NCBI GenBank assembly: GCA_963921425.1 | Contig: OY992835.1 | Location: 7,316,001-7,380,000 of the forward strand | Direction of reading: 5' to 3' | Length of the DNA stretch: 64,000 nucleotides | Source of the DNA: Dryas octopetala | Lineage: Eukaryota > Streptophyta > Magnoliopsida > Rosales > Rosaceae | Part shown: positions 23,801 through 36,250 of the stretch, in pieces | Position numbering within the stretch: the first letter of the stretch is position 1 | How the letters are laid out: each line of letters starts with the position of its first letter | The notes under the pieces: model-generated | What the model saw: only the letters and a program-made list of their open reading frames with translations | The model's database searches: none | Told to the model about the DNA's origin: nothing | Program-made: the position numbers and the translations under genes

Positions 23801-26617
23801 GGTCCCTGCCATGTTGTCACAGATATAGATAGGCATATTAGCTAACAATATGTTGTCAATTGATCAGGTTCACACTTGGATTTACTCAAGGATCCTGAAG
23901 GAGCTTACTCTCAGCTTATACGCTTGCAAGAAGTAAACAATGAATCACAACAAACAGCAGTAGATAAAAACAAATCTGACATATCTACGGACTCTTTTAG
24001 ACAGTCGAGTCAAAGATTGTCTTTAGTAAAATCCTTAAGTCGGAATTCTTCTGGAGGAAATAGCAGTCGCCACTCAATTTCCATCTCATTTGGTTTACCC
24101 ACAGGACTTGGTGTCCATGATACTACGTTGGCAGAAGCAGAAGGCTCTGCAATAGCACCACAGCCACCTCCAAAGGTCTCACTCCGCCGCCTTGCTGCCC
24201 TCAACAAGCCCGAGATTCCAGTGCTTATTATTGGAACTATAGCTGCAGCTATCAATGGTGTTATACTTCCAATTTTTGGTGTGCTGATTTCCAGGGTGAT
24301 AAAGACTTTCTCTGAGCCACCTCCTGAACAAAAGAAAGATTCAGAGTTTTGGGCAATAATTTTTACGGTCCTTGGTCTGGTATCATTTTTGGTGATCCCA
24401 GCACGAAGCTACTTCTTTTCTGTTGCTGGGAGTAAGTTAATTCAACGTATCAGATTGATGTGTTTTGAGAAAGCGGTTCATATGGAAGTTGGGTGGTTTG
24501 ATGAGCCTGAGAACTCGAGTGGTGCAATTGGCGCGAGGCTCTCAGCAGATGCAGCATCAGTTCGGGCTCTAGTTGGAGACGCACTAGCTCAGATGGTTCA
24601 AAACATTGCGGCTGCAGTTGCAGGTTTGGTCATTGCTTTTGTTGCATGTTGGCAGCTGGCGTTTATTATCCTCGCACTGATTCCTCTGATTGGAGTTAAT
24701 GGATATGTTCAAATAAAGTTCATGAAGGGATTCAGCGCAGATGCAAAGGTATGATCTATCGCTCCTTGAAATTGAGCTTTCCCATTTAAAAACAGCCAGA
24801 GATTTATCTATATTTATTTTTCAAGTGGCGATTGAGAATTAGTAGAACATTTCATAACTTGTAAATTCAAATTCTTTCTTTATTTCTTCTAATTTTTCAT
24901 CTATATATCTAATTAAATGACTGCAGATGATGTATGAGGAAGCAAGCCAAGTAGCTAATGATGCAGTTGGGAGCATAAGAACAGTTGCTTCTTTCTGTGC
25001 TGAAGATAAGGTAATGGAACTATACAGAAAGAAATGTGAAGGCCCTATGGAGACAGGGATAAGACAAGGCTTGATCAGTGGAATAGGATTTGGGATATCT
25101 TTCTTCTTTCTGTTTTGTGTCTACGCAACCAGTTTCTATGCAGGAGCTAAACTCGTTGAGGATGGCCAAACAACATTTGCAGACGTTTTCCAAGTAATTA
25201 TTCCCTCCATATCTATCATTGTTAATCAAACAAGTTTTGAAAGCATACAGAAGAAATCAAAGTAATATATATATATATATATATTCACACAAAAGTATAT
25301 GAGTAGCTGATTTTCATATGTGTATTTGGCTTGCAGGTTTTCTTTGCTTTGAGCATGGCAGCTACGGGGATTTCTCAATCAAGCTCCTTTGGTCCTGATT
25401 CTAGTAAAGCCAAGTCTGCTGCTGCTTCCATATTTGCAATAATAGACCGGAAGTCAAAGATAGACCCAAGTGACGAGTCTGGTGTGAAACTGGATAGTGT
25501 GAAGGGAGAGATTGAGCTTCGCCATGTAAGCTTTAAGTATCCATCTAGGCCAGATACACAGATTTTCCGAGACCTCAATTTAACTATTCATTCTGGAAAG
25601 GTAAATATCGTATCATTGATTAAATGGGGTTTTGCTTCATTTTTTTTTTTCAGTTTGATGGCATGATGATAGAGTTTAAATCAGTTTAATATCTTGGTTG
25701 TGTTGTGAATATCTTTTCGCAGACGGTTGCCCTGGTTGGAGAAAGTGGCAGTGGAAAATCCACTGTGGTTGCATTGTTGCAGAGATTTTATGATCCGGAT
25801 TCAGGTCATATCACACTTGATGGAGTAGAACTTGACAAGTACCAATTGAAATGGTTGAGGTTGCAGATGGGCCTTGTTAGCCAAGAACCTGTTTTATTTA
25901 ATGACACCATTCGTGCAAACATTGCATACGGAAAGGACGGGAATGCAACTGAGGCAGAGATCATAGCTGCGTCAGAGTTGGCCAATGCCCACAAGTTCAT
26001 TAGTAGCTTACATCAGGTTAGAACAATTCCATATAATTTTGTAAATAATACAAGTAAAGGGTAATGTTCTCTTATCAGATATTTAGCTTGCTACGTTGTC
26101 AAACTGAGAATCCAACTAATGTATCAACAGTTCATATTAAGTCTAGTAACATAACATGTCACGCTGTCGGGCAACAGAACATTTTCGTATAAGTCTACTG
26201 AGCTCATCTTATTTATTTGGTGAAACATAACATATTGTTGCAACATGAATCCAAATGCAGGGGTATGATACCATAGTAGGAGAACGAGGAATCCAATTGT
26301 CCGGGGGGCAGAAACAACGTGTAGCCATTGCGCGTGCTATAATCAAGAGCCCCAAGATACTTCTGTTGGATGAAGCGACGAGTGCACTTGATGCTGAATC
26401 AGAGAGAGTGGTTCAAGATGCATTAGACAGAGTGATGGTAAACCGGACCACAGTGGTAGTGGCTCATCGACTATCCACAATCAAGAATGCTGATGTTATC
26501 GCAGTGGTTAAGAATGGAGTTATCGTAGAGAAAGGCAGGCATGAGACTTTGATTAATATCACAGATGGATTTTATGCATCCTTAGTTTCTCTTCACATGA
26601 GTGCTTCAACTGCATGA
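20851..26617 (+). CDS. ABC transporter B family, full-size (ABCB4/11/21-like), tandem copy 2
   Basis: Near-identical tandem duplicate of the gene at 3240, with the same 12 coding exons: 20851-21180, 21444-21498, 21603-21778, 21891-22112, 22200-22438, 22583-23108, 23209-23482, 23868-24748, 24927-25193, 25337-25600, 25723-26016, 26261-26617. It encodes 1294 residues. All nucleotide-binding motifs are the same as in copy 1 (Walker A 425-433 and 1084-1092; LSGGQ 529-533 and 1189-1193). I find four protein differences from copy 1: A2 for V, L91 for V, R97 for G, K208 for E. L91 and K208 are, from memory of the family, the usual residues at these places, so this copy looks closer to the ancestor. 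The predicted role is ATP-driven export or import at the plasma membrane, possibly of auxin. Confidence 0.95.
25265..25284. repeat. (AT)n microsatellite in intron 9 of ABCB copy 2
   Basis: A short AT run of about 20 bases; longer in copy 1 (7646-7671). Confidence 0.9.
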
Positions 26618-26706
26618 GCTTCTTGTAATTTTCTATTTTGCTTACAAATAGTAAAGAAATGCATGCGTAATGGTTATTTTTGTTTAGTTTCTTCTATTAT
26701 GTATTA

Positions 26707-28126
26707 ATTCTTTGTGGTTCAAATTAATGTACAAGAAAGTAGGAAGACTAAAACTGCTCTTTGATAGTTCATAGCAGATGGCAGATGGCTTGTATTTATT
26801 TTGTTTTGTAGGTGAGATTGTAATTGAAAGCAAATTACATGCCTCAATTTTACAAAGATTTCAATTCACTTTTCGTTTTCAATCAGAAGATTTCAATTGA
26901 TCCAATGTCGTTCATTAAAGTGGTATTTAAAAAATAAAAAAAAATAAAAAAGATTTTTCATTGATATTTGGACGGTGGGATTTCAAATTTAGAGATTTTA
27001 GTTAATAATTAAATTTCTTGAATATAATGATGCTAAAAAGGCATGAAAAGGATTTCAAATAATGAATGAAAATGAATGCAATTTAGCCATTTCAAATGCA
27101 CTGAACTTAATACTTTTAAATATGATTGTTATCAGTGTAATTTGTGTTTGGTTTGAAATTATGGCATTCGATATTCTGTTCTTATTTTTTCTTTTTTTGT
27201 TACATAGGCAATAATTGGACATAACCTAATTTTAATCCTTATTTTATTCATCCTCACTATTTGGACTAATTCCAAGAGATTTATTTTTTCTTTTTGGAAT
27301 ATTCCTTTTCAAACATTTTTCTACGTGGAGACTATTGGATTTGAAGACTGAAGAGTACTAAAGTTATTAATTAATTATTTATTTATTGCTAAAAATCCAT
27401 GCATTCCGTGATTCTTGCAAGCATAATGTTGCTGGCCGGTCAAAAATGAAAGTCAAATTCAAATGTAACGTCATCCATGACGACTCCAAATCATATTTAA
27501 TTCCTTTAATTTTCTTTTTTCTTTTTTTGGTCAGAAGTCAGAACCTTATTTAATTCATGTGTATCAGTCTTAAAGAAATGAAAGGGTTTAGGGTGAAATG
27601 AAATAGCATGAGTTTTGGTGAAATCTTAAAAGGAAGATTTGAAGGAAGATTTAAAGGAAGAAATGAAGCACTCTGTTTGCGGAATGCTTGTCCCTCCGTA
27701 ATTGGAAAGTGTAAGGAACAGAAACAATGTCTGCTTTCCATTTCTTACCACCTTATTAAATTATGACTTTATGAGGATCTAGAGTTTTGCACAATTAATA
27801 TCTTAATCTTTCTTGTCAGTTCTTTATTGCATAGACTCACATACCTAGCTAGAGATTAGAGAGTGAGTAAAAATGATTAAATGAATTAATGTCGGTGATC
27901 TTTTAACAATAACTTAAAATAAGATAATCGACTTGTATTTGAGAGTTGGATCTACATGTGATTCTTTTGCGTGGGTATAGTGGTATACAGGTAATATTGT
28001 ATCATTGTAGGTAGACAAATGACTATTTTGGTTCCTATAATTTGGTGGTTGTTTTAATTTTGTGCATGTTGTTTCAATTTTTTTAATTAACTCATCGTAA
28101 TTTACATTTTGTAATAGTCAAGTCAA
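26707..28126. other. Spacer after ABCB copy 2, with an old diverged copy of the downstream duplication unit
   Basis: The first ~700 bases are plain AT-rich 3' flank. From about 27405 to 27870 the words CTTGCAAGCATAAT, AACGTCATCCATGACG, AAGGAACA...CATTTCTT and TTTGCACAATTAAT appear in the same order as at 29405-29770 and 33955-34290. This is therefore an older, diverged relative of the A/B units. No gene is seen. Confidence 0.6.
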
Positions 28127-28369
28127 AAATTAAAATTTGGTACAAATTTTAAACAACATTTTATGTGAAAACTACATTCAATGTTAGCCTTTACAAGTTT
28201 AAGCAAAAACGGTCACACAATTCACATAGTTGCACTCTTCCCTTAATAAAATTAAGGATTCACAATCTAAATTTGGACGAAATTATATTTTACATTTCAT
28301 TGTAACAAAATATAAATTACGAAAAATTAAAGTTATTGTTGCTAAAATCTCTATTCAATATGTCATCCT

Positions 28370-29410
28370 TGCAAGCAAAGAATGAAATTTTGCCGAAATT
28401 TTTGTTTTTTTGGGGTTTTGAAATTTTATCACGTATCCAACTATTTTTCGTAATTATTTCGTCGAACATGTTCCAAGCACGTTTTTGTTAAATTTCTCCA
28501 AATTTCGCCGAAATTTTATTGTCATTTACACACTCACACTCTAGCCTCTAGCCCAATTTTCATCTCAGATCTACAGTCGCCAGCGATCGCCGGAAGCGAT
28601 AGATCTAAGGGTGATTGGGGAGAGAGGAGAGAAGAGATCGAGGAGGGAGAAGAAATCGAGGAGAGGAAGATTGGGGAAGGAGGAAAGAAGAGATCGAGGA
28701 GAAGGAGGAGAGAGAAGATTGTGTGCGCAGGGCTGGGAGAGAGAAATGAGAGGGAAGAGGAAGAGAGAGTCACGGCCAAGGAGGAAAATGAAGGAAAAAA
28801 AACAAAACAAAACAAAAAAAGAGAAAAAAAAAATGGTTTTAGGGTTGATTAAGGTTTGAGGCCTTTGGGCAATTGGAAAGAAGAAAAAGAGTTTGGGTTT
28901 TTGTTTAGTTGTTTTTAAACCCTAAATTCTAATACATTTCTATATAAAAAATAATTAAAAATATCATAAACGGCCTAAACCCTAATATCTTATACTATAT
29001 CTTAAAAAATATAGAGTATATAAAGTTTAGTGTATAGATTGTAGAGTATAAAGTATATTAGGGTATATAGAATATATATGGTTTAATATTAGGGTTAGTG
29101 TATAGATTATAGAGTATAAAGAATATACTAATTTTATTTATTAATTATACTAATTTTATTTAACAGTATTTACCTCCAGTGCACATTATATTCATTTTAT
29201 ATCATATTAAACCTATTATATAATTTGATTTCTTTAATGTTTTTTATCAATGTAGAAGATAATATGTTAAATAAACATATGATCAAATTTTATTCAAAAT
29301 TTTCATTATTTTTGTCTAATTTTATCGAAGTCTGAAATTTTAATCAAAATTTACACGAAAATTTTCCATCAAAAATTCTTTTGAAATCGAAATTTGACTC
29401 TTTGCTTGCA
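28370..29410. mobile_element. Inverted-repeat element in unit A (CTTGCAAGCAAAG ends)
   Basis: CTTGCAAGCAAAGA..GAAATTT at 28372 is matched in reverse by AAATTTGACTCTTTGCTTGCAAG ending near 29411. Inside are TTCGCCGAAATTTT words, a purine-rich GAGAGGAG block (28610-28760), two ACCCTAA telomere-like words and ATATAGAGTATA repeats. No transposase. A TSD could not be fixed. The same element recurs in unit B, so it was present before the duplication. Confidence 0.6.
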
Positions 29411-30529
29411 AGCATAATTATCAATGAGGACTGGCCAAAAATAAAAATGGAACGTCATCCATGACTGCTCCAAAATCAACATGGAACGTCATCCGTGACG
29501 GCTCCAGGCTCCAAAGTCCGACCATATTATTTAATTCATGTGCCTTGGTCGTGAAGAAATACCAGCATCTTTTATTTTAGTTTTTGGAAAGTAAAGGAAC
29601 AATGCCTACTTTTCATTTCTTCCGCCTTATTAACTATGGATCCATAGTTGATAAATACATATAATAAATTAAAAAAAGTAATTGTAAGGATCTAGAAATT
29701 TGCACAATCATTAATTAATGTCTTAATCTACCACTTCCACAGTCACAGTTGTCAGTTCTTTTCTTATAGAATAGTCATTAGTCATTACTAATTAGTCACA
29801 ATTTCAAGAACACAAAAACATTATTTTTTTGTCAAAAGAACACAAATTTTGGAAGTTATGAAATGGCTATATCTGGGGAATTTAAAATATTGGACCGTGG
29901 GGTTGAATAAATATATCATAGTTCATGTGCATACGTAATTTAAAAGACATGATTGAAGAATATTAAACAAAAAAAGAAAAGAAAAGAAAATGCATGTTCT
30001 GATCCATTGACTAATAACTTAATTAATAAGGGGGAGGGGTGGTGTCTAATGATATCTATCAATCTATGGTTCAATGGCTAAACAAATTTCTTTGAAATCG
30101 CCAAGATGTATTGCAATTTGCAGTTCCTCTAGAAGGGATGACAAGTCTAAAACATCGAGAAACATGTCTTGCTAATTTGCTATGATAATAAAGAAAATGT
30201 CATACTATGCACCACATTAGTTGGTACTAAATAATTGGTATCTAAAAGTCGAGATAGATAATTGATGGGTCTAAAACTACTATTTATCATCACAAAGTTT
30301 CTTTGGAAAATGCTTTTGAGGGTATGCATACACCAGTTCAGTAAAATTGAGTACTCCTAAAAGACAAATTTTAAGTATCAATCAACACTTATTACACTTA
30401 ACGGTTCAATAATTATATATTATTCATCACGATTGCTTAAAATTTAGGGTGTTTTAAGTAGAAATTCAAAATGAGAAAGAAAAATAAGTTAAGATTTAGC
30501 TGGTCCAAAATTTAGGTAGAAGCCCAAAA

Positions 30530-30800
30530 ATTCTATCGAGCGCTCGGCAATCCTGCAGTGTGCTCGGCAATTCTTACCGAGCGCTCGGTAGTTTTTGTCG
30601 AGTTTTTGGCTGTTGCATATGTAATCTGTATTTGCGACCTCATCCCTGCATCTGCAACTTAAAACATGCATCTACGACCTAAAATTCGTCATCTACAATC
30701 TAAAAAGTTACATTTGCAACTTAAAAAAATGCATCTACAACCTAAAAAATATGCATCTGTAATCTAAAATCTACAGATGCATCCTCATTTGCATCTGTCG
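30530..30800. repeat. ~20-bp minisatellite and CGAGCGCTCGG palindromes, unit A
   Basis: Palindromic CGAGCGCTCGG words (30537-30595) are followed by about seven units of a roughly 20-base repeat (GCATCTACAACCTAAAA and variants) from about 30645 to 30785. Units differ by transitions and by A-run length. No coding sense. Confidence 0.85.
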
Positions 30801-30883
30801 AGCTCTTTACAAGAGTACCAAGCACTCGATAACTTGTTTTCCGCGTCCAGACCCGCACATGCGAATAGATTGGGCTTTAACTT

Positions 30884-31779
30884 GTGCGTTTGGTAACGTT
30901 TTACAAAACGGTTTTTCATTTTACAAATTCAAAAAATGATAAAAATGCGTTTGGTTGCCGTATTGAGAAAACAGTTTTTTAAAAACACAAAATAGAATTT
31001 CTAGTTTACAATGTAAATTCAGAAAACGACTAAATGATGTTTTCAGTGAATTTAGAAAACATAGAAAACACGGATACAAATTTAAAAAAAAATTTACAAC
31101 TGAAAAAAAAATTGAAAAAATTGAAAACATGTGATCTACACCTCCTCACTACCTAGCTAGACCACCTCCGGCGACAACCCTACCCCTTGCCACTGCCTAC
31201 CTCACCCATCTCTCTTCATCTATCCTCTATTCCTCTATTCTTTCTCTCTTTCTCTCTCTCTACCCATCTCTCAAAATATATACTTTGTAATCCCTCATAG
31301 TTTCCAATTCTCGCTTCAATAAACGGATCAAGACTCCCTGTAACATCCATGACAGGAAGCTCATGAGCCTTAACAACCCTTACATAGAGAAAATACATCC
31401 ATTCAACTAGATCATAGGTGCTTGTTGTCTTGTCTCTATTAATAATACGGCCACCAACAACTCTTCCACCTCCAAGGTAGTCGCGCTGGCTGAGGTGGGT
31501 TGGGTTTTATGAAACTTCTCTCTTCTTTAATTATATATTTTATGAAATTGGTTAATAATAATTTATAATTAATATCTTTTGTGAATATAATTATTTGGTT
31601 GTAATATATAATTAGTTAATATCAAATGTGTTTTCATTATTTTTGTTTTATATAATTGTTTTTCAATTACGATATCAGACGCCTTCTCATATTTTGAGAA
31701 TGCAAAATTTATTTTGTCATTTTCATTTTACAATACAGTTTTTAGAAAATTGTTCTGTAAAACGTTACCAGACGGACCC
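30884..31779. mobile_element. 896-bp non-autonomous TIR element carrying a gene fragment (unit A only)
   Basis: Unit B has the empty site (CTTTAACTT joined to AATTTTTCATTT), which fixes the insert ends within a few bases. Left end GTGCGTTTGGTAACGTTTTAC and the reverse complement of the right end, GGGTCCGTCTGGTAACGTTTTAC, share a TIR of about 20 bases. No target-site duplication is clear, so the superfamily (hAT- or PIF-like) is open. The interior includes a piece of an MCTP gene. A similar end occurs at about 44157. Confidence 0.82.
31291..31512 (-). pseudogene. Captured fragment of an MCTP-type C2-domain protein gene
   Basis: On the minus strand one open frame reads NPTHLSQRDYLGGGRVVGG, RIINRDKTTSTYDLVEW, MYFLYVRVVKAHELPVMDV and TGSLDPFIEARIGNYEG. 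This is the linker and start of a C2 domain of plant multiple-C2-and-transmembrane proteins (QUIRKY/FTIP family), which act at ER-plasma membrane contacts and plasmodesmata. After GNYEG the similarity stops abruptly at about 31291 and the frame runs into a CT-repeat. Only about 74 of the roughly 800-1000 residues are present. It lies wholly inside the 896-bp TIR element, so it is a transposon-captured exon piece, not a gene. Confidence 0.85.
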
Positions 31780-32455
31780 AATTTTTCATTTGGCTGAATT
31801 TTTACTTAAAAATCTTTCAAAAATTAAAATTAAGAATAATTTATTATAAAATGTATCCGTCTTTTGGGTAACTTTGCAATAAAGAATAAAGTAACATTCT
31901 CGATTAGAATTATAATATAAGTCCATAAGTCCTTAACTTCTTTTGTTTTTTACCTTAAGTCGTTACTTTAACATATAGAAAATGATAATGTATAGTAATA
32001 GTATTAATATTCATATTCATATTCAAAGGTTTCCATAATAACAGTCTGCATCAGTTGTGTCATCATTCATCGAAGTGTCTAAACGAAATGCATCCAAATT
32101 ATAGGATGAATCCAAAAACTTTGCAGAGGAAAAAAATAGTAAATTAGGATACACCACCTATAATAGAATTTTTCTTTTAAGTGTAATCTACCATTTGGGA
32201 AGTTTAACCATTTGACTAGTGTTCATATAAGTAACTTTCTTTATATTATTGGATGAATAAACTTAATTTAAAACTAAAAGTTTGTTGTTTCTTACTTTCT
32301 CCATGACAACCTCCAAAGTCCTCTTTTTTTTTTGGACTGACCGAAGTCCTTTTACTAAGGCTCCTACTTCATATTTGACTGTCCAATACTAGGAGGACCA
32401 GCAACATCAACAGAGAAAGTAACAAAAAAAGGACCATAGCCTGATTATGATAAAT

Positions 32456-32710
32456 TCATTTTAATCGAGCCAGAGGCTTCATAGTGATCATTACATCATG
32501 TATAACTAAATTAGGAGGAAGGGAAAGGGACAGTTCAACAGTTGATAATGCAAATGGGATAAGGACACTTGGAGTAAGATGCATTTCGAGAGCAATCCCA
32601 CTCAAAGCCATATCAGAACCAACCCCACCATGAACAGATTCATACACAAAAGCTCCACAGCATTTTTCCCTTGTTGGAGAATTAGGAATTATATTAACTT
32701 CAGATGACAT
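32456..32710 (-). pseudogene. Unrecognised exon-like fragment, unit A copy
   Basis: An 84-codon open frame includes VNIIPNSPTREKCCGAF and GGVGSDMALSGIALEM. It is repeated with one or two changes at 36600-36869, and a diverged third copy lies at about 37840-38050. Conservation of frame in three copies suggests it comes from a real protein-coding exon, but I do not recognise the family. In this copy the 5' side ends at the unit junction, so it cannot be complete. Confidence 0.4.
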
Positions 32711-32949
32711 AAATTAAAATTTGGTACAAATTTTAAACAACATTTTATGTGAAAACTACATTCAATGTTAGCCTTTACAAGTTTAAGCAAAATCGGTCAC
32801 ACAATTCACATAGTTGCACTCTTCCCTTAATAAAATTAAAGATTCACAATCTAAATTTGGACGAAAGTATATTTTACTTTTGATTGGAACAAAATATAAA
32901 TTACGAAAAATTAAAGTTATTGTTGCTAAAATCTCTATTCAATCCGTCA

Positions 32950-33960
32950 TCCTTGCAAGTAAGGAATGAAATTTCGCTGAAATTTTCGTTTTTTTGAGAT
33001 CTTGAAATTTTATCACGTATCCAACTATTTTTCGTAATTATTTCGTCGAACATGTTCCAAGCACGTTTTTGTTAAATTTCTCCAAATTTCGCTGTCATTT
33101 AACACTCACACTCCAGTCTCTAGCCCCATTTTCATCTCAGATCTCCAGTCGCCAGCAATCAATGGAAGCGACACATCTGATGGTGATTGGGGAGGGGGAG
33201 GGAGGAGAGAGAAGAGAGAGAAGAGATCTGGGAGAGAGGAGATCGAGGAGGGAGAGGAGGAAGAAAGGAAGATCAGGGAAGGAGGAGAGAGAAGACTGTG
33301 CGCGCAGGGCTGGGAGAGACAATGAGAGGGAAGATGAAGAAAGAGTCACGGATAAGAAGGAAAAGGAAGGAAAGAAAAAAAAATGAAACAAAACAAAAAA
33401 AGAGATTAAAAAAAAAGCTTTAGGATTGATTGAGGTTTGGGGCCTTTAGGCAATTGGAAAGAAGAAAAAAAGTTTGGGTTTCGTTTAGTTGTTTTTAAAC
33501 CCTAAACCCTAATACATTTCTATATAAAAAATAATTTAAAATATCCTAAAGAGCCTAAATCCTAATATCTTATATCATATCCTAAAAAATATAGAGTATA
33601 TATAATTTAGTGAATAGATTGTAGAGTATAAAGTGTATTTTGGTATATAGAGTATATATGGTTTAATATTAGGGTTAGTGTATAAATTATAGAATATAAA
33701 GAATATACTAATTTTATTTAACAGTATTTGCTTCCAACGCACATTATATTTATCTTATATTACATGAAACTTATTATATAATTTGATTTATTCAATATTT
33801 TTTATCAATGTAATAGATAATATGTTAAATAAACATATGATCAAATTTCATTCATAATTTTTATCATTTTTGTCTAATTTTATCGAAATCAAAATTTAAG
33901 CTAAAATTTTTCATCTAAATTTGATTCGAAACCAAAATTTTACTCTTGCTTGCAAGCAAA
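32950..33960. mobile_element. Inverted-repeat element in unit B (CTTGCAAG ends)
   Basis: Counterpart of 28370-29410: left end CTTGCAAGTAAGGAATGAAATTT, right end CTTGCTTGCAAG. It has the same purine-rich block (33185-33340), and AAACCCTAAACCCTAA at about 33497. Confidence 0.6.
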
Positions 33961-35059
33961 ATTATCCATGGGGACTGGCGAAAAATCAAAATGGAACGTC
34001 ATCCATGACTGCTCCAAAATCAACATGGAACGTCATCCGTGACGGCTCCAGGCTCTAAAGTCCGACCATATTATTTAATTCATGTGCCTTGGTCGTGAAG
34101 AAATACCAGCATCTTTTATTTTAGTTTTTGGAAAGTAAAGGAACAATGTCTACTTTTCATTTCTTCCGCCTTATTAAATATGGATCCATAGTTGATAAAT
34201 ACATATAATAAATTAAAAAAAGTAATTGTAAGGATCTAGAAATTTGCACAATCATTAATTAATGTCTTAATCTACTACTTCCACAGTCACAGTTGTCAAG
34301 TTCTTTTCTTATAGAATAGTCATTAGTCGTTACTAATTAGTCACAATTTCAGGAACACAAAAACATTACTTTTTTGTCAAAAGAACACAAATTTTGGAAG
34401 TTATGAAATGGCTATATCTGCGGAATTTAAAATATTGGACCGTGGGTTGAATAAATATATCATAGTTCATGTGGATACGTAATTTAAAAGACATGATTGA
34501 AGAATATTAAACAAAAAAAGAAAAGAAAAGAAAATGCATGTTCTGATCCATTGACTAATAACTTAATTAATAAGGGGGAGGGGTGGTGCCTAATGATATC
34601 TATCAATCTATGGTTCAATGGCTAAACAAATTTCTTTGAAATCGCCAAGATGTATTGCAATTTGCAGTTCCTCTAGAAGGGATGACAAGTCTAAAACATC
34701 GAGAAACATGTCTAGCTAATTTGCTATGATAATAAAGAAAATGTCATACTATGCACCACATTAGTTGGTACTAAATAATTGGTATCTAAAAGTCGAGATA
34801 GAGAATTGATGGGTCTAAAACTTCTATTTATCATCACAAAGTTTCTTTGGCAAATGCTTTTGAGGGTATGCATACACCAGTTCAGTAAAATTGAGTACTC
34901 CTAAAAGACAAATTTTAAGTATCAATCAACACTTATTGCACTTAACGGTTCAATAATTATATATTATTCATCACCATTGCTTAAAATTTAGGGTGTTTTA
35001 AGTAGAAATTCAAAATGAGAAAGAAAAATAAGTTAAGATTTAACTGGTTCAAAACTTAG

Positions 35060-35310
35060 GTAGAAGCCCAAAAATTCTATCGAGCGCTCGGCAATCTTGC
35101 AGTGCGCTCGGTAGTTTTGTCGAGTTTTTGGCTTTTGCATATTGAACTTGCATCTACGACCTCATCCATGTATCTACAACTTAAAACATGCATCTACGAC
35201 CTAAAATTTGTCATCTACAATCTAAAAAGCTACATCTGCAACCTAAAAAAATGCATCTACAACTTAAAAAATATGCATCTATAATCTAAAATCTACAAAT
35301 GCATCCTCAT
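35060..35310. repeat. ~20-bp minisatellite, unit B copy
   Basis: Same GCATCTACAACYTAAAA repeat as at 30645, about seven units, with fewer CGAGCGCTCGG palindromes upstream. Unit-by-unit order is kept between A and B, so the array predates the duplication. Confidence 0.85.
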
Positions 35311-35827
35311 CTACATCTGTCGAGCTCTTTACAAGAGTAAAGAGCACTCGATAACTTGTTTTCCGCGACCAGACCCTCACATGCGAATAGATTGAGCTTT
35401 AACTTAATTTTTCATTTGACTGAATTTTCACTTAAAAATCTTTCAAAAATTGAAATTGAGAATAATTTATTATAAAATGTATCCGTCTTTTGGGTAACTT
35501 TGCAATAAAGAATAAAGTAACATTCTCGATTAGAATTATAATATAAGTCCATAAGTCCTTAACTTCTTTTGTTTTTTACCTTAAGTCGTTACTTTAACAT
35601 ATAGAAAATGATAATGTATAGTAATAGTATTAATATTCATATTCATATTCAAAGGTTTCCATAATAACAGTATGTATCAGTTGTGTCATCATTCATCGAA
35701 GTGTCTAAACGAAATGCATCCAAATTATAGGATGAATACAAAAACTTTGCAGAGGAAAAAAAAAATAGTAAATTAGGATACACCAATAGAATTTTTCTTG
35801 TAAGTGTAATCTACCATTTGACTAGTA

Positions 35828-36250
35828 TCCATATAATGGATGAAAATATTCACGATATTGTCGATATATCCGCCAAAATATTCGTAATTTCATCCACCAA
35901 TATTTAAATAGATTGTAACCGATATTTCTCTGATATCGGTATATGTCAACAAAATATCAATAATATTGATAGCATATTGGTATATATATATCGGCAGAAT
36001 TGTATAAAAAATTTCAAAATTTGGTAAGAAAAAGAATTATAAAATGAAATCAAACCAAATCCAGCCCTACTTAGATCAAAACTCATTCACTAATCCTAAT
36101 TAATCAACAATAAACCAACAAAAGAACAAAATCTAACTCAATTTTCTTTACACCAATATCTACCGAAATCGATATATTCGTCTATATATCTATAAATTTG
36201 AGTACCGATATTTAAAGAATTTATAATATTTTTATCCTTGGTCCATATAA
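35828..36250. mobile_element. ~405-bp Mutator-like MITE with 9-bp TSD TCCATATAA (unit B only)
   Basis: TCCATATAA flanks the insert at 35828-35836 and 36242-36250; unit A has a single TTCATATAA at the empty site. Ends share GGATGAAAATATT versus GGATAAAAATATT in opposite orientation. The interior is very AT-rich with many GATATCG/CGATAT words. No coding sequence. Confidence 0.9.

Larger units (their letters stand above)
19495..26706 (+). repeat. Segmental duplication, copy 2 (contains second ABCB gene)
   Basis: Partner of 1894-9093; the offset is 17611-17619 bases over most of its length. Differences include a longer T run in intron 1 (about 21295-21319), a shorter (AT)n in intron 9, fewer CTG units near 19975 and an insert-like ACATAATTTACATT at about 19545. 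The right side runs on into unique spacer, suggesting this copy keeps the original 3' flank. Confidence 0.93.
28127..32710. repeat. Tandem duplication, unit A (about 4.6 kb)
   Basis: Begins AAATTAAAATTTGGTACAAA and ends ACTTCAGATGACA(T). The next base begins unit B with the same start word, so the two lie head to tail with no spacer. Unit A has one insertion missing from B (30884-31779) and lacks about 115 bases that B and the diverged third copy keep (near 36320-36435). Confidence 0.93.

Noticed and set aside
28534-28859. Ser/Leu-rich and Arg/Glu-rich frames on both strands
   Set aside because: Both strands of a purine-rich low-complexity TE block are open; same at 33069-33423.
33490-33515. 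Interstitial telomere repeat (AAACCCTAAACCCTAA)
   Set aside because: Only about two units, part of the duplicated TE; too short for a former telomere and common by chance in plants.
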